Shown here in pieces: positions 1 to 9,267 of a stretch of 64,000 nucleotides of DNA (positions within the stretch are counted from its first letter, which is position 1; the number at the start of each line of letters is the position of its first letter). The translations under genes and the position numbers were made by a program. Below the pieces are notes generated by a model, which saw only the letters and a list, made by a program, of their open reading frames with translations, did no database searches and was not told the DNA's origin. Source of the stretch: Micromonospora_I sp040659735 (GTDB lineage: Bacteria; Actinomycetota; Actinomycetes; Mycobacteriales; Micromonosporaceae); the NCBI RefSeq assembly GCF_040659735.1, contig NZ_JBFANZ010000003.1:196026-260025 (forward strand), read 5' to 3'.

Positions 1-30
1 TCTTCCCGCGGGGGTTGAACCATAACCCTC

Positions 31-87
31 TTGACAGGTGTACGGCGTACACCTACGTTAATTCATGCGAGGTGTACGCCGTACACT
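31..87 (+). promoter_or_regulatory. Promoter with two palindromic operators
   Basis: A TTGACA -35 box at 31-36 is followed 17 bp later by TACGTT at 54-59, a plausible -10. The spacer between them is exactly a perfect 7-3-7 palindrome, GGTGTACGGCGTACACC (37-53). A second copy with one arm mismatch lies at 71-87, just before the ribosome binding site. An operator filling the -35/-10 spacer and repeated downstream fits repression, and the shape is typical of TetR-family operators. No matching regulator gene is in the window; it would be expected upstream of position 1. The palindromes are seen; the regulator class is inferred. Confidence 0.75.
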
Positions 88-101
88 TGGAGGAGGGGAT
101 G

Positions 102-1085
102 ATGAAGGCGATTGTCCAAGACCGGTACGGTCCGCCGGAGACGCTCATGCTCGCGGACGTCGACGCGCCGGTGCCTGCCGCCGACGAGGTGCTCGTGCGA
201 GTGGAGGCCGCCGCGCTCAACGCCTACGACTGGCATGCCATGCGTGGCGATCCATGGATGGCGCGGTTGGCCATGGGCCGGTCACGGCCTCGGGCGCGCA
301 TCCGTGGCCGGGACTTCGCTGGCCGGGTTGAGGCCGTCGGCGCCCACGTTCGCCAGGTGCGCCCGGGCGACGCCGTCTTCGGCGACCTCGGCGACGCCAA
401 CGGCGCGTTCGCCGAGTACGTATGCGTGCGCGAGACTTTGGTCGCGGCGAAGCCGGCGAACCTGACGCCGCAGCAGGCGGCCGCCCTGCCGCTGGCCGGT
501 ATCACCGCACTCATGGGACTGTGCGACGTCGGGCAGGTCGAGCCCGGCCACCGCGTTCTCATCAACGGCGCCTCCGGCGGCGTCGGCACCCTGGCCGTCC
601 AACTGGCCAAGGCGCTCGGCGCGACCGTGACCGGGGTGTGTAGCAGCCGCAACGTCGACCTGGTCCGCTCCCTCGGCGCCGACCACGTCGTCGACTACAC
701 CCGCGACGACTTCACCCACGACACCCGCCGCCACGACGTCGTGTTCGACCTGGTCGGCAACCGCTCACTCACCGCGCTCCGGCGGGCACTGACCCCGGCC
801 GGGACGCTGGTGCTCTCCGGCGGCGGCGTGTACCGCGGCGGCAGCCTCATCGGCCCGATCGGGCTCATCGCGCGCGGGCGGCTGCTGGCACCCTTCGTTC
901 GACACCGCATCGTCACACTCACGACGGCGCCCAGCCGGCAGCACCTCGACACGCTCCGCGCCCACGCCGAGGCCGGCCGCCTCACCCCGGTCATCGACCG
1001 GACCTATCCGCTCCACGAGGTGCCCCAAGCCATCGGGTACCTCGAAGGTGAACACGCGCGAGCGAAAGTCGTCATCACCGTCTGA
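102..1085 (+). CDS. NADP-dependent quinone oxidoreductase-type alcohol dehydrogenase (MDR family)
   Basis: A 327-residue medium-chain dehydrogenase/reductase of the zinc-free quinone oxidoreductase type. It has a GroES-like N-terminal half (residues about 1-120) and a Rossmann half with the nucleotide-binding run INGASGGVGTLAVQLAK, followed by GADHVVDY. The structural-zinc cysteine cluster is absent, as usual in this subgroup. Proteins of this type reduce quinones or enones with NADPH. Of the two adjacent ATG codons, the second is chosen because AGGAGG at 91-96 is correctly spaced from it. The gene directly follows a promoter with two palindromic operators, so it is probably induced by a small ligand through a TetR-type repressor. 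The substrate is unknown. Confidence 0.85.
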   Translation: MKAIVQDRYGPPETLMLADVDAPVPAADEVLVRVEAAALNAYDWHAMRGDPWMARLAMGRSRPRARIRGRDFAGRVEAVGAHVRQVRPGDAVFGDLGDANGAFAEYVCVRETLVAAKPANLTPQQAAALPLAGITALMGLCDVGQVEPGHRVLINGASGGVGTLAVQLAKALGATVTGVCSSRNVDLVRSLGADHVVDYTRDDFTHDTRRHDVVFDLVGNRSLTALRRALTPAGTLVLSGGGVYRGGSLIGPIGLIARGRLLAPFVRHRIVTLTTAPSRQHLDTLRAHAEAGRLTPVIDRTYPLHEVPQAIGYLEGEHARAKVVITV

Positions 1086-1212
1086 CGTGCCCGCCATGCC
1101 CCCCTTGCGTTCCTCCTCGAGGTGCAAGGTTGCACCCGGTAGTCGGACGCGTGATCACTTTCCAACCTCAACGCTGCGCGAGGCGACATCGGCGCCTTGG
1201 ACGGTGGCCGGG

Positions 1213-2892
1213 TCAGGTGTCCCGTACGGCGTCGAGCGCCAGCAGCGCGACGTGCAGCGACAGGCAGACGTCCACCGCGTCGAGGTCGGCGTCGAGGATC
1301 CGGGCGATGCGGGCCAGCCGCTCGTAGAACGCCGGCCGCGACAGGTGCGCCGCGGCTGCGCCCGCCGACTTGTTCCGACCGTTCTCCAGATACGCCCGGA
1401 GCGTGCCGAGCAACTGCTCGCGCGGGTGCTTCGCGTCGTACGCCAGCAGTGCGCCCAGCTCGCGCTCGACGAACGTCTGCAGGCGCGGCTCCTCGCGCAG
1501 CAGATGCAGCAGGCCGGCGAGGCCGACGTGCGGCAGCCGGAACACCGCCATGTCCCGGCGGTCGCGGCGCGCCGCGTCGGCGACCTGCCGCGCCTCGATG
1601 AGGGACCGCCGCGCCTCGCGCAGCGAGCCGACGCCCGCGCCGGCGGCGACGATCAGGCGCGCGGCACGGGGGCCGCCGACGGCCGCGTCGAGGCGTACCC
1701 GGTGCAGCGCCGCGGCGAACGCGGCGAGCGCCCGTTCCTCCTCCCCCGCGTCGCGGAGCGCCAGCAGCGCCCCCACGGCCTGCTCGTCCAGCGCACTGGC
1801 CAGGCCGGTCAGCTTCGCTTCCCGCAGCGCCTGGCTGACCGCCTCGGCGAGGTCACGGAGACGGGCCTGGGCGGCCTCGGTGCCGGGCTCCACGCCGGGC
1901 TCGTCCGTGCGGGGGCGCACCACGACGCCCACCAGGTGGCGGCGTTCGAGGGCGACCCCGAGGGCGCGGGCACGGAGCGCCACCTCGTCGACCGGGCGGG
2001 CGTGGTCGAGCAGGGCGGTCAGCAGGGTGCGGTGGATCTGCCGTTCCAGGCCTTCGGCGTCGCGACGGATGAGCCGCCCCAGCGCGAGCGTGGAGGCGGC
2101 CCGTTCCAGCAGGATCGTGAGCCGGGTCGGCGGCGGGTCGGCCGCATCGGCCGAGACCCCCGGCGCCGGCCAGCGCAGCAGCAACCGCCCCCAGTCCTGG
2201 CCCCGCGCGCCGACGGTCGTGACCAGCCAACCGGCGTCCGCGTCGTACGCGGTGCGCCCCGCCGGCTGGATCCGCCGCGAGTGCTGCTCCCAGCCGTCGA
2301 GCAGCAACTCCGCGCTGTCCCCGGCGGTGTCGTAGGCGAGCACCTGACGGGAGAGGTTCTCCAGGATCACCGGGCAGCCGGCCAGCGCCGCCGCCTCCTG
2401 CACCACCTGGGCCGGCTCGGCGCCTTCGACGGAGAGCTCGGTGAAGCGCTGATGGATCTCCTCGGTGGCGCGCAGCTCCGTGAGCTGGGCGTCGACGATC
2501 AGCGCGTGCACCGCCTCGGTGATCCGCACGAACGGGGTGGCCCGGCGCAGCTCCACCAGGGGCAGGCCACGCCGCTCGGCCGCCGCGGCCATCACCCGGG
2601 GGACGCTGCCCGTGTAGCGGCGACCGAGCTCCACCACGAGCCCGGCGACCCCCACGTCGGCGAGATCACCGATGAACGCCCGCAGACCGGCGTCGTCGGC
2701 GGGCAGGCCGATGCCGGTGGTGAGCACCAGTTCGCCGCCGCGCAGCAGCGAGGCGATGTCGGGCACCTCCGCGACGTGCACCCAGCGCACCGGCCGATCC
2801 AGGTGCGCGTCGGCGGCGACGACCCGCGGCCCGCCGTGGCGGACGGGGTCGAGGGCAAGCACCTCACGGACGGTAGGGAACACGGCGATCAC
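1213..2892 (-). CDS. PucR family transcriptional regulator
   Basis: A 559-residue cytoplasmic regulator. Residues about 5-125 match the PucR N-terminal domain (TVREVLALDPV start, then ELVLTTGIGLP). The middle is the GGDEF-like PucR segment, and the C-terminus is the PucR helix-turn-helix, with LLGTLRAYLENGRN followed by a second helix pair around SRPAFYERLARI. Family members respond to purine or other nitrogen metabolites and usually control neighbouring catabolic genes, but none is adjacent here. It lies 70 bp downstream of the methyltransferase gene on the same strand. The start is GTG; another in-frame GTG three codons later is possible because GGTGATC could serve as its ribosome binding site. 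Confidence 0.88.
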   Translation of the reverse strand: MIAVFPTVREVLALDPVRHGGPRVVAADAHLDRPVRWVHVAEVPDIASLLRGGELVLTTGIGLPADDAGLRAFIGDLADVGVAGLVVELGRRYTGSVPRVMAAAAERRGLPLVELRRATPFVRITEAVHALIVDAQLTELRATEEIHQRFTELSVEGAEPAQVVQEAAALAGCPVILENLSRQVLAYDTAGDSAELLLDGWEQHSRRIQPAGRTAYDADAGWLVTTVGARGQDWGRLLLRWPAPGVSADAADPPPTRLTILLERAASTLALGRLIRRDAEGLERQIHRTLLTALLDHARPVDEVALRARALGVALERRHLVGVVVRPRTDEPGVEPGTEAAQARLRDLAEAVSQALREAKLTGLASALDEQAVGALLALRDAGEEERALAAFAAALHRVRLDAAVGGPRAARLIVAAGAGVGSLREARRSLIEARQVADAARRDRRDMAVFRLPHVGLAGLLHLLREEPRLQTFVERELGALLAYDAKHPREQLLGTLRAYLENGRNKSAGAAAAHLSRPAFYERLARIARILDADLDAVDVCLSLHVALLALDAVRDT

Positions 2893-2962
2893 CGTACCGT
2901 CCGGATCACCCTCACCCGGGGCGCGACCTGCGGCGGCACGCCGATGAGGAACGGTCCCGCGG

Positions 2963-3772
2963 TCACAGCGGGTCGTCGCGGCCCAGCTCCCAGAAGGCGA
3001 CCGCCGAGGCGGCGGCGACGTTGAGCGAATCCACGCCGCGCCGCATCGGGATCGCCACCCGCAGGTCGCTGGCGCGCAGCGCGTGCCGGGACAGCCCCGG
3101 CCCCTCCGCGCCGAGCAGCAGGGCGGCGCGGGCCCGGTGGGCGGCGTCGACGTGCTGGATCGGCAGCGCGTCCGCGGCGGGGGTCAGGGCCAGCACCGCG
3201 AAACCCGCCTCGCGCACCTGGGCCAGTCCGTCCGGCCAGGGCGACAACGTCGCGTACGGCACCGCGAACACCTCCCCCATGCTCACCCGTACGCTGCGCC
3301 GGTAGAGCGGGTCGGCGCACGAGGGTGAGAGCAGCACCGCGTCGATACCGAGCGCGGCGGCGCCCCGGAAAATCGCGCCCAGATTGGTGTGGTTGTTGAC
3401 GTCCTCGAGGATCGCGATCCGCCGCGCGCCCGCCAGGACCTCGGCGGCGGTCGGCAGGGCCCGCCGGTGGAACGACGCCAGCACCCCCCGGTGCACGTGG
3501 AACCCGGTCGCCCGTTCCAGCACGTCGGGGGTGGCGGCGTAGACGGGGGCGTCCTGGCTCTGCAGGTCGCCCAGCTGGTCCACCCGCTTGGCGTCGACGA
3601 GGAAGGACCGGGGCGGGTAGCCGGCCCGCAGCGCCCGGCGCAGCACCAACTCCCCCTCGGCGATGAAGAGGCCGTGCGGCGGCTCCCAGCGGGTGCGCAG
3701 TTCGACGTCGGTCAGCGCCCGGTAGTCGGCGAGCCGCTCGTCGTCAGGGTCGGTGATCAGTTCGACGGACAC
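2963..3772 (-). CDS. TrmH/SpoU family RNA 2'-O-methyltransferase
   Basis: A 269-residue SAM-dependent RNA ribose methyltransferase with a SPOUT knot. All three SpoU motifs are visible: motif 1 NNHTNLGAIFR near residue 148, motif 2 LLLGAEGPGLS near residue 220, and motif 3 IPMRRGVDSLNVAAA near the C-terminus. An N-terminal substrate-binding part (residues about 20-110) carries the RNA-binding-like segment GLFIAEGELVLRRAL. The target is tRNA or rRNA and cannot be told from sequence. The membrane protein gene upstream on the same strand ends 18 bp before it, so co-transcription is likely. Confidence 0.9.
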   Translation of the reverse strand: MSVELITDPDDERLADYRALTDVELRTRWEPPHGLFIAEGELVLRRALRAGYPPRSFLVDAKRVDQLGDLQSQDAPVYAATPDVLERATGFHVHRGVLASFHRRALPTAAEVLAGARRIAILEDVNNHTNLGAIFRGAAALGIDAVLLSPSCADPLYRRSVRVSMGEVFAVPYATLSPWPDGLAQVREAGFAVLALTPAADALPIQHVDAAHRARAALLLGAEGPGLSRHALRASDLRVAIPMRRGVDSLNVAAASAVAFWELGRDDPL

Positions 3773-3790
3773 GCCGCCGATTGTCGCTGG

Positions 3791-4636
3791 TCACGAAGAG
3801 CTGGCCGTGTCCTGGGTGGTGACGCGGGCGTACGAGTCGGGTCGGCCGACGGCCGCGCCGTCACCGCCGTGCGTCACGGGTGGCGCGGGTGGGGCAGCCT
3901 CGGGGACCGCCGGGCCGACGGACGGCACCAGCCTTCCCGCGGTCCACGCGAGGCCGATGCCGGCGGCGAGCATGAGCATCGCCCCGACGGTCTGCAGCGG
4001 GCCGACGAAGAGCGCGACGATGCCCAGCATCGGCGCCGCGAGCATCACCATGACGCCGTCGACGATGGAGAACACCTGCGATCGCACCACGGCCCAGCCC
4101 ACCAGCAGCCAGCCCAGGCTGTAGAGGGCCGAGCCGGCCACCACGAACGCACCGGCCGGAACGACGCCGATCTCCGTCCGGCCGGGCAGCACGATGAACG
4201 GCAGCATCAGCGCGGCGCCGGCCAGCCCGATGACGAGCCCGATCGCGGCGCTGCGCCGGCCGCGGGTCGCGGCGTGCAATCCGGCGAGCGCCACCAGCGA
4301 CACCAGACCCAGGCAGAGGGCGACGATCCAGCCGATCAGCCGGACCGGCTGCCGGTGGTCCAGATAGGACGATGGGCCGCCCGCGTGCAGGTCGCCCATC
4401 GTGCTGGCGCCGTAGACCAGCCCGTACACCGGCAGGACCCACATGGTGGCGCGGGTGAACTGCCGCACCGACCAGGCCCAACTGCCGTTCGTCGCCGGTC
4501 CGCTCGGACGTTGCGGGCCGGCGGCGGCCAGTACGGCGACACCGGCATCGGTGCGGGCGACGATCCGCAGGGACGCCGACCGCGTGACCGCGGAGGCGGT
4601 CGTGGGTGGTCGGGTGTATTTCGCGGCCTGGGTCAT
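3791..4636 (-). CDS. Conserved multi-pass membrane protein of unknown function
   Basis: A 281-residue integral membrane protein that I do not recognise. After a hydrophilic N-terminal 50 residues there are about seven hydrophobic helices, including MWVLPVYGLVYG, LIGWIVALCLGLVSLVAL, AAIGLVIGLAGAALMLPFIVL and two C-terminal pairs. The tail (about 40 residues) is Pro/Ala-rich and hydrophilic. The start at MTQAAKY is chosen because GAGGAGG lies upstream of it, although the spacing of about 11 bases is long; upstream codons in frame lack such a site. It lies just upstream of the SpoU methyltransferase gene on the same strand. No enzymatic or transport motif is visible. Confidence 0.65.
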   Translation of the reverse strand: MTQAAKYTRPPTTASAVTRSASLRIVARTDAGVAVLAAAGPQRPSGPATNGSWAWSVRQFTRATMWVLPVYGLVYGASTMGDLHAGGPSSYLDHRQPVRLIGWIVALCLGLVSLVALAGLHAATRGRRSAAIGLVIGLAGAALMLPFIVLPGRTEIGVVPAGAFVVAGSALYSLGWLLVGWAVVRSQVFSIVDGVMVMLAAPMLGIVALFVGPLQTVGAMLMLAAGIGLAWTAGRLVPSVGPAVPEAAPPAPPVTHGGDGAAVGRPDSYARVTTQDTASSS

Positions 4637-4826
4637 CGGATTGCCGACCTCCTCGCAGCCGGGCGCGTGCGGCTTCGGCGTGCCTGGCGAACCGGTGGTG
4701 GTTACGACCGATCGTGGCAGGCGTCCGGGGGTCATGCGGAGAGTTCTCGGATTTGCGGGGCGGGCGGGCACCGCCGCGGTGACCGGGGCGCGGGGCGCAG
4801 GCTGGCCTGCGCCCCGCGTTCCGTTG

Positions 4827-6002
4827 TCAGCCCCGCTCTGGCTGCCGCGCCGGAGCGGCGCCGTCTGCCGCGGCTTCGGATGCGCCGGCGGCGGGTTGCG
4901 CGGGGGCGGCTTCGTTGGTGAGGGTGGACGGCGCGACCGGCTCCGGCGCCGGCAGGCCCTTCGGTGCGGCGGTGCCGGAGGTGACCTGCGCCTCCGCGGC
5001 GCGTACCTCGTCGGTGACCCGGCGGGCCTCCTCGGCCGCGGCCTCGGCGGCGGCCTCGGCGGCGGCCGCCGCCTCCCGCTCGACCGCGGCGGAATCGACC
5101 GACTGCGACGGCACGTCGTCGGCCATCTGGCTCAGCCCGCCGAGCGCCCCGCCGAGTCCTTCCAGCGCCTTGGTCAGCTCGGCCGGCACGATCCACACCT
5201 TGCTGGCCTGGCCGTTGGCGATCTGCGGCAGCGCCTGCAGGTACTGGTAGGCGAGCACCTTCTGGCTCGGGTTGGCCTGGTGGATGGCGTCGAAGACGGT
5301 ACGGATCGCCTTGGCCTGCCCCTCGGCCTGCAGAATGCGGGCCTGCCGGTCACCGTCGGCGCGCAGCACCGCGGCCTGCTTCTCACCCTCGGCGGAGAGG
5401 ATCTGGGACTGCTTGTGCCCCTCGGCGGTGAGGATCGCCGCGCGCCGATCGCGCTCGGCGCGCATCTGCTTCTCCATGGAGTCGCGGATGCTCGGCGGCG
5501 GTTCGATCGCCTTGATCTCGACGCGGGTCACCTTGATGCCCCAGCGACCGGTGGTTTCGTCGAGCACCCCCGAGAGGTGACTGTTGATCTCCTCGCGGCT
5601 GGTCAGCGCCCGCTCCAGGTCGAGCGAGCCGATCACGTTGCGCAGCGTGGTCACCGTCAACTGCTCGATGGCCTGCAGGAAGTTCGAGATCTCGTAGGTG
5701 GCCCGCACCGGGTCGACGACCTTGAAGTAGAGCACGGTGTCGATCGAGACCACCAGGTTGTCCGAGGTGATCACGGGCTGCGGCGGGAAGCTCACCACCT
5801 GCTCACGCATGTCGACCTTGGTGCGGACCGCGTCGACGAAGGGCACCAGAAGGTTGAGACCGGGGCCGAGCGTGCGCTTGTACTTGCCGAGCCGCTCCAC
5901 CACGTCCATCCGCTGCTGCGGCACGATCCGCACCGCCCGGATGAGGGTGATCACCGTGATCAGGGCGATCGCCCCGACCAGGACGCCGATCACAAGCTCC
6001 AT
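4827..6002 (-). CDS. SPFH/Band 7 (stomatin/paraslipin-like) membrane protein
   Basis: A 391-residue protein with an N-terminal membrane anchor (ELVIGVLVGAIALITVITLI) and then an SPFH domain, recognisable by RIVPQQRMDVVERLGKYKRTL and the stomatin motif near RSLDLERALTSREEIN-like sequence. A long Ala/Glu coiled region follows (about residues 190-310), with repeated AEGxKQ/AEGxxQA blocks typical of paraslipins and QmcA. The C-terminal 70 residues are low-complexity Ala/Pro. Such proteins form oligomeric scaffolds in membrane microdomains. The NfeD gene is 17 bp upstream on the same strand, the classic SPFH-NfeD operon. AAGGTGA precedes the ATG. Confidence 0.92.
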   Translation of the reverse strand: MELVIGVLVGAIALITVITLIRAVRIVPQQRMDVVERLGKYKRTLGPGLNLLVPFVDAVRTKVDMREQVVSFPPQPVITSDNLVVSIDTVLYFKVVDPVRATYEISNFLQAIEQLTVTTLRNVIGSLDLERALTSREEINSHLSGVLDETTGRWGIKVTRVEIKAIEPPPSIRDSMEKQMRAERDRRAAILTAEGHKQSQILSAEGEKQAAVLRADGDRQARILQAEGQAKAIRTVFDAIHQANPSQKVLAYQYLQALPQIANGQASKVWIVPAELTKALEGLGGALGGLSQMADDVPSQSVDSAAVEREAAAAAEAAAEAAAEEARRVTDEVRAAEAQVTSGTAAPKGLPAPEPVAPSTLTNEAAPAQPAAGASEAAADGAAPARQPERG

Positions 6003-6019
6003 AAGTTCACCTTTTCAAC

Positions 6020-6469
6020 TCAGAGGTTGGACAGATCATCCCGCCACACCATGGCGGTCACGCCTTTCACCTCGATGACCCGCACCCGCTCGCCCGCTTC
6101 GAACGCCTGCGTGCCGTCGTAGGAGCGCGCGCTCCACGACTCACCGTCGATCTTCACCCGGCCACCGTCGGCGTCCACCCGCTCCAGCACGATCGCGGGC
6201 GAACCCGCGAGCGCCTCGACCCCGAAGTGCTGCTCACCGCTCTCCACGGCCGGGCGCATGTGCCGCCGGATGGTCGGGCGGGCGACCAGGACCGTCGCCG
6301 CCGACACCACGGCGAAGACGATCGCCTGTACCGGCACCGGCGCACCGAGCGCCGCGGCCCCGGCGGCGGCGAACGCCCCCACGGCGAACATGATCAGAAG
6401 CAGCGTCGTCGTGAAGATCTCCGCGATGGCCAGAAGCACACCCAACACGATCCACAGAACAGGCTCCAC
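6020..6469 (-). CDS. NfeD family membrane protein
   Basis: A 149-residue protein with two or three hydrophobic segments (VLWIVLGVLLAIAEIFTTTL, then MFAVGAFAAAGAAALG and IVFAVVSAATVLVA) and a C-terminal OB-fold domain (about residues 85-149) ending in RVRVIEVKGVTAMV. NfeD proteins partner SPFH scaffolds, and the SPFH gene follows by 17 bp. The GTG start giving VEPVLWIVLG is chosen because the family normally begins right before this helix. No convincing ribosome binding site is visible, and a longer form starting at an ATG 18 codons upstream cannot be excluded. Confidence 0.85.
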   Translation of the reverse strand: MEPVLWIVLGVLLAIAEIFTTTLLLIMFAVGAFAAAGAAALGAPVPVQAIVFAVVSAATVLVARPTIRRHMRPAVESGEQHFGVEALAGSPAIVLERVDADGGRVKIDGESWSARSYDGTQAFEAGERVRVIEVKGVTAMVWRDDLSNL

Positions 6470-6642
6470 GTATAGATCGTGACACGTGGACGCTCGTGAT
6501 TCACGATCGGTGAAGCTGACCATGGCGACGGTAACGTGAAGCCGATCTCCGCGTTGACCCGGTTGATGCCCACGCCGCCCGGCCACCACGGCCGCGAACC
6601 CCGCCGGGCACCGTCGCCGCACCGAGCAAAGGAGTCCCCATC

Positions 6643-7965
6643 GTGTCGCTGCTGCCGGAAACCGAGCGGCTCATCGATGCTCTCGTCACCGAGGCGCAGT
6701 CCGTGGGACAGGTCCCCTCGCTCGTCCTCGGCCTGGTGCGCGACGGCGCGCTGGCGCACTTCACCGGAGCCGGCGAGCAGCCCCGCCCCGACCCCAGCAC
6801 GCAGTACCGGATCGGGTCGATCTCCAAGACGATGACAGCGGCCCTCGTGCTGCAACTCCGCGACGAGGGGCGGCTCAGCCTCGACGACCTGCTCTACCGG
6901 CATCTGCCCGGCACCGCCGTCGGCAGCGTCACGCTGCGGCAACTCCTCGGCCACGCCGGCGGGCTGCAGCGCGAGCCGGAGGGCGAGTGGTGGGAACGCA
7001 GCACCGGCGCCGACCTCGACGCGCTCCTCGCCGGGCTCACCCCCGACAAGGTGGCTTTCACGCCGCACCGCACCTACCACTACTCCAACCTCGCGTACGG
7101 CCTGCTCGGCGGCGTCCTGGAGCGGATCACCGGCGAGGACTGGACCACCCTGCTCACCAAGCGGCTCTTCGACCCACTCCGCATGCGCCGCACCTCGTAC
7201 CACCCGATCGAGCCGTACGCCCGCGGCTATGTCGTCCACCCGTGGCACGGCACGCTGCGGGAGGAACCGCGCACCGACACGGGCGCGATGGCCCCCGCCG
7301 GGCAACTCTGGTCGACCGCCACCGACCTCGCCAAGTGGGCCGCCTTCCTGGCCGACCCGACCCCGACCGTGATGGCGCCGGCGACCGTCACCGAGATGTG
7401 CGCGCCGGTCGTGATCAGCGACCTCGACTCGTGGACCCACGGGCATGGCCTGGGGCTGGAGCTCTACCGGGTCGGCGAGCGGGTCTTCGTCGGGCACGGC
7501 GGCTCCATGCCCGGCTACATCTCCACCCTGGCCGTGCACCGGCCGTCGCGCACGGCCGTGATCGGCTACGCCAACGCGTACGGCTTCCGTGACGGGTCGC
7601 TCGGGGCGCTGGCGCTGCGCGTGCTCACCACCGTGCTCGACCGCGAGCCGGTGCGGCCCGAGCCGTGGCGGCCGCCGGTCGCCCCGCCACCGGAGATCGC
7701 CGCGCTCTGCGGCCGCTGGTGGTGGATGGGGCGCGAATACCAGGCGTCGTGGGACGCCGGCCGCGACGAGTTGGTGCTGACGCTGACCCGCCCGGCCGGC
7801 GCCGTGCCGCAGCGTTTCGCGCGCGAGGGCGCGGACCGCTGGCGGGGCAGGTCGGGAATGAACGCGGGGGAGATCCTGGCGGTCCGCCGGGACCCGGCCG
7901 GCGTGCCGGTGGCGTTGGACATCGCGACCTTCATCTTCCACCGTGATCCGGACACCGAGGCCTGA
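6643..7965 (+). CDS. Serine hydrolase of the beta-lactamase/class C PBP fold
   Basis: A 440-residue hydrolase. The N-terminal two thirds is a beta-lactamase-related domain with SxxK (SISK, nucleophile Ser near residue 59), the YxN motif (YSN near residue 147) and a HGHGLG/GHGG segment for the third motif. The C-terminal about 90 residues form a separate domain seen in esterase and D-aminopeptidase relatives. There is no signal peptide, so it is probably a cytoplasmic esterase or peptidase, not a resistance enzyme. AAAGGAG lies eight bases before the GTG start. A small hypothetical gene follows after 11 bp and is probably co-transcribed. Confidence 0.87.
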   Translation: MSLLPETERLIDALVTEAQSVGQVPSLVLGLVRDGALAHFTGAGEQPRPDPSTQYRIGSISKTMTAALVLQLRDEGRLSLDDLLYRHLPGTAVGSVTLRQLLGHAGGLQREPEGEWWERSTGADLDALLAGLTPDKVAFTPHRTYHYSNLAYGLLGGVLERITGEDWTTLLTKRLFDPLRMRRTSYHPIEPYARGYVVHPWHGTLREEPRTDTGAMAPAGQLWSTATDLAKWAAFLADPTPTVMAPATVTEMCAPVVISDLDSWTHGHGLGLELYRVGERVFVGHGGSMPGYISTLAVHRPSRTAVIGYANAYGFRDGSLGALALRVLTTVLDREPVRPEPWRPPVAPPPEIAALCGRWWWMGREYQASWDAGRDELVLTLTRPAGAVPQRFAREGADRWRGRSGMNAGEILAVRRDPAGVPVALDIATFIFHRDPDTEA

Positions 7966-7976
7966 CGGAGGCGTGC

Positions 7977-8300
7977 ATGGCCCTGCCGAGGAAGGGGTCC
8001 CGGCCGATCACCGTCGACGGGGTCGACTACCGCTGGATGGTCCGCCGGCGCCCGACCGTCCATCCCGCGCCGCTCTCCTTCGTCGTCGAGCGGGCCGACG
8101 AGCCGGGCGCGCTGCTCGTGGTCTCGCTGCCCTGGGCGCACCCACGGCCGGGGCAGGGCCTGCCGGCCGAGGTGGTGCGCCCCGGCATCGTCGCGTCGGC
8201 CATCACCACGGCGCTGGGCCGGGGTTGGCGGCCCGCGCAGCCGGGCCCGCCGCTCACCATGACCTGGGACGAGCCGACGAGCACACTCGACGATTCCTGA
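7977..8300 (+). CDS. Conserved hypothetical protein
   Basis: A 107-residue basic protein without membrane segments or recognisable motifs. It begins MALPRKGSRPITVDGVDYRW, with alternating hydrophobic strands later (SFVVERADEPGALLVVSLP), suggesting a small beta-rich fold. It sits 11 bp after the serine hydrolase and has a GGAG ribosome binding site, so the two are likely one transcript. No function is assigned. Confidence 0.65.
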   Translation: MALPRKGSRPITVDGVDYRWMVRRRPTVHPAPLSFVVERADEPGALLVVSLPWAHPRPGQGLPAEVVRPGIVASAITTALGRGWRPAQPGPPLTMTWDEPTSTLDDS

Positions 8301-8320
8301 TCGGTGCGAGCTCCGCGTGA

Positions 8321-9136
8321 TCAGGTGGGGTCGGTGACGAAGTCGATCAGCCGCTCCATCGCGTTGATCAGCGGCGTCTCGACGTCCTGAAAGCCACTCA
8401 CGCTGGCGAGAATGCGCCGCCACATGTCGGCCGGCTCGGCCACCCCGACCGCGGCGCAGACCCCTTCCTTCCACGGGCGTCCCGGCGGCACCACCGGCCA
8501 CGCCCGCAGGCCGACCCGGGCCGGCTTCACCGCCTGCCACACGTCGATGTAGGGATGCCCGGTGACCAGCACGTACGGCGATGTCACCCCGGCGACGATG
8601 CGACTCTCCTTCGAGCCCGGCACCAGGTGGTCGACGAGTACGCCCAGCCGCCGCCCCGGCCCCGGCGCAAAGCCCCGCACGTCGTCGGCGAGCGCGTCGA
8701 TGCCGTCCAGCGGCTCCACCACCACGCCCTCGATGCGCAGATCGTCGCCCCAGATCCGCTCCACGAGCGCCGCGTCGTGGATGCCCTCGACCCAGATCCG
8801 GCTCGCCTTGGCGACCCGGGCCCGTACGTCGGCCACCGCCACCGAACCGGAGGCGGTGCGCCGAGGGGCGGTCGCCGTCGCGGTCGGCGCGGGGCGACGC
8901 AGGGTCACCGTCGTGCCGTCGAGGAGGAACGCCGCCGGCAGCAGCGGGAAGTTCCGTCGCCGGCCGTGCCGGTCCTCCAGCACGACCGCGCCGGATTCCC
9001 ACCCGACCACGGCGCCGCAGAAGCCCGAATCAGCGTCCTCGACCACCAACTCCGGCTCGGCGTCCACCTCCGGCACCGCCTTGCGCCGCCGCCAGTTGCC
9101 CGAGAGCACATCCTCGCCATACCGTCCGTCCCGCAC
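8321..9136 (-). CDS. DUF3097 family protein
   Basis: About 271 residues, matching the actinobacterial DUF3097 family: RYGEDVLSGNWRRRK near the start, a central IWVEGIHDAALVERIWGDDLR block that resembles a TOPRIM-like acidic core (E-G-x-H-D-A), and VTGHPYIDVWQAVKP near the end. The TOPRIM resemblance suggests nucleic-acid handling, but this is inference. The start is uncertain: two adjacent GTG codons precede RDGRYG, neither with a clear ribosome binding site, and an in-frame start at 9253 would give 310 residues. It is convergent with the upstream hypothetical gene and divergent from the gene at 9268. Confidence 0.8.
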   Translation of the reverse strand: MRDGRYGEDVLSGNWRRRKAVPEVDAEPELVVEDADSGFCGAVVGWESGAVVLEDRHGRRRNFPLLPAAFLLDGTTVTLRRPAPTATATAPRRTASGSVAVADVRARVAKASRIWVEGIHDAALVERIWGDDLRIEGVVVEPLDGIDALADDVRGFAPGPGRRLGVLVDHLVPGSKESRIVAGVTSPYVLVTGHPYIDVWQAVKPARVGLRAWPVVPPGRPWKEGVCAAVGVAEPADMWRRILASVSGFQDVETPLINAMERLIDFVTDPT

Positions 9137-9267
9137 CACGGCAGCGACGGTAGTCGCCCGGACGGCGCGGCGCGGGTCGGCACGCCGGGTGCGAGGGTGA
9201 GCGGGGCCATGGTGAGGAGCCCCGCGCAGCCGAGACAACGCGGTGCGCGGCACGTACCCTTGCCTGC

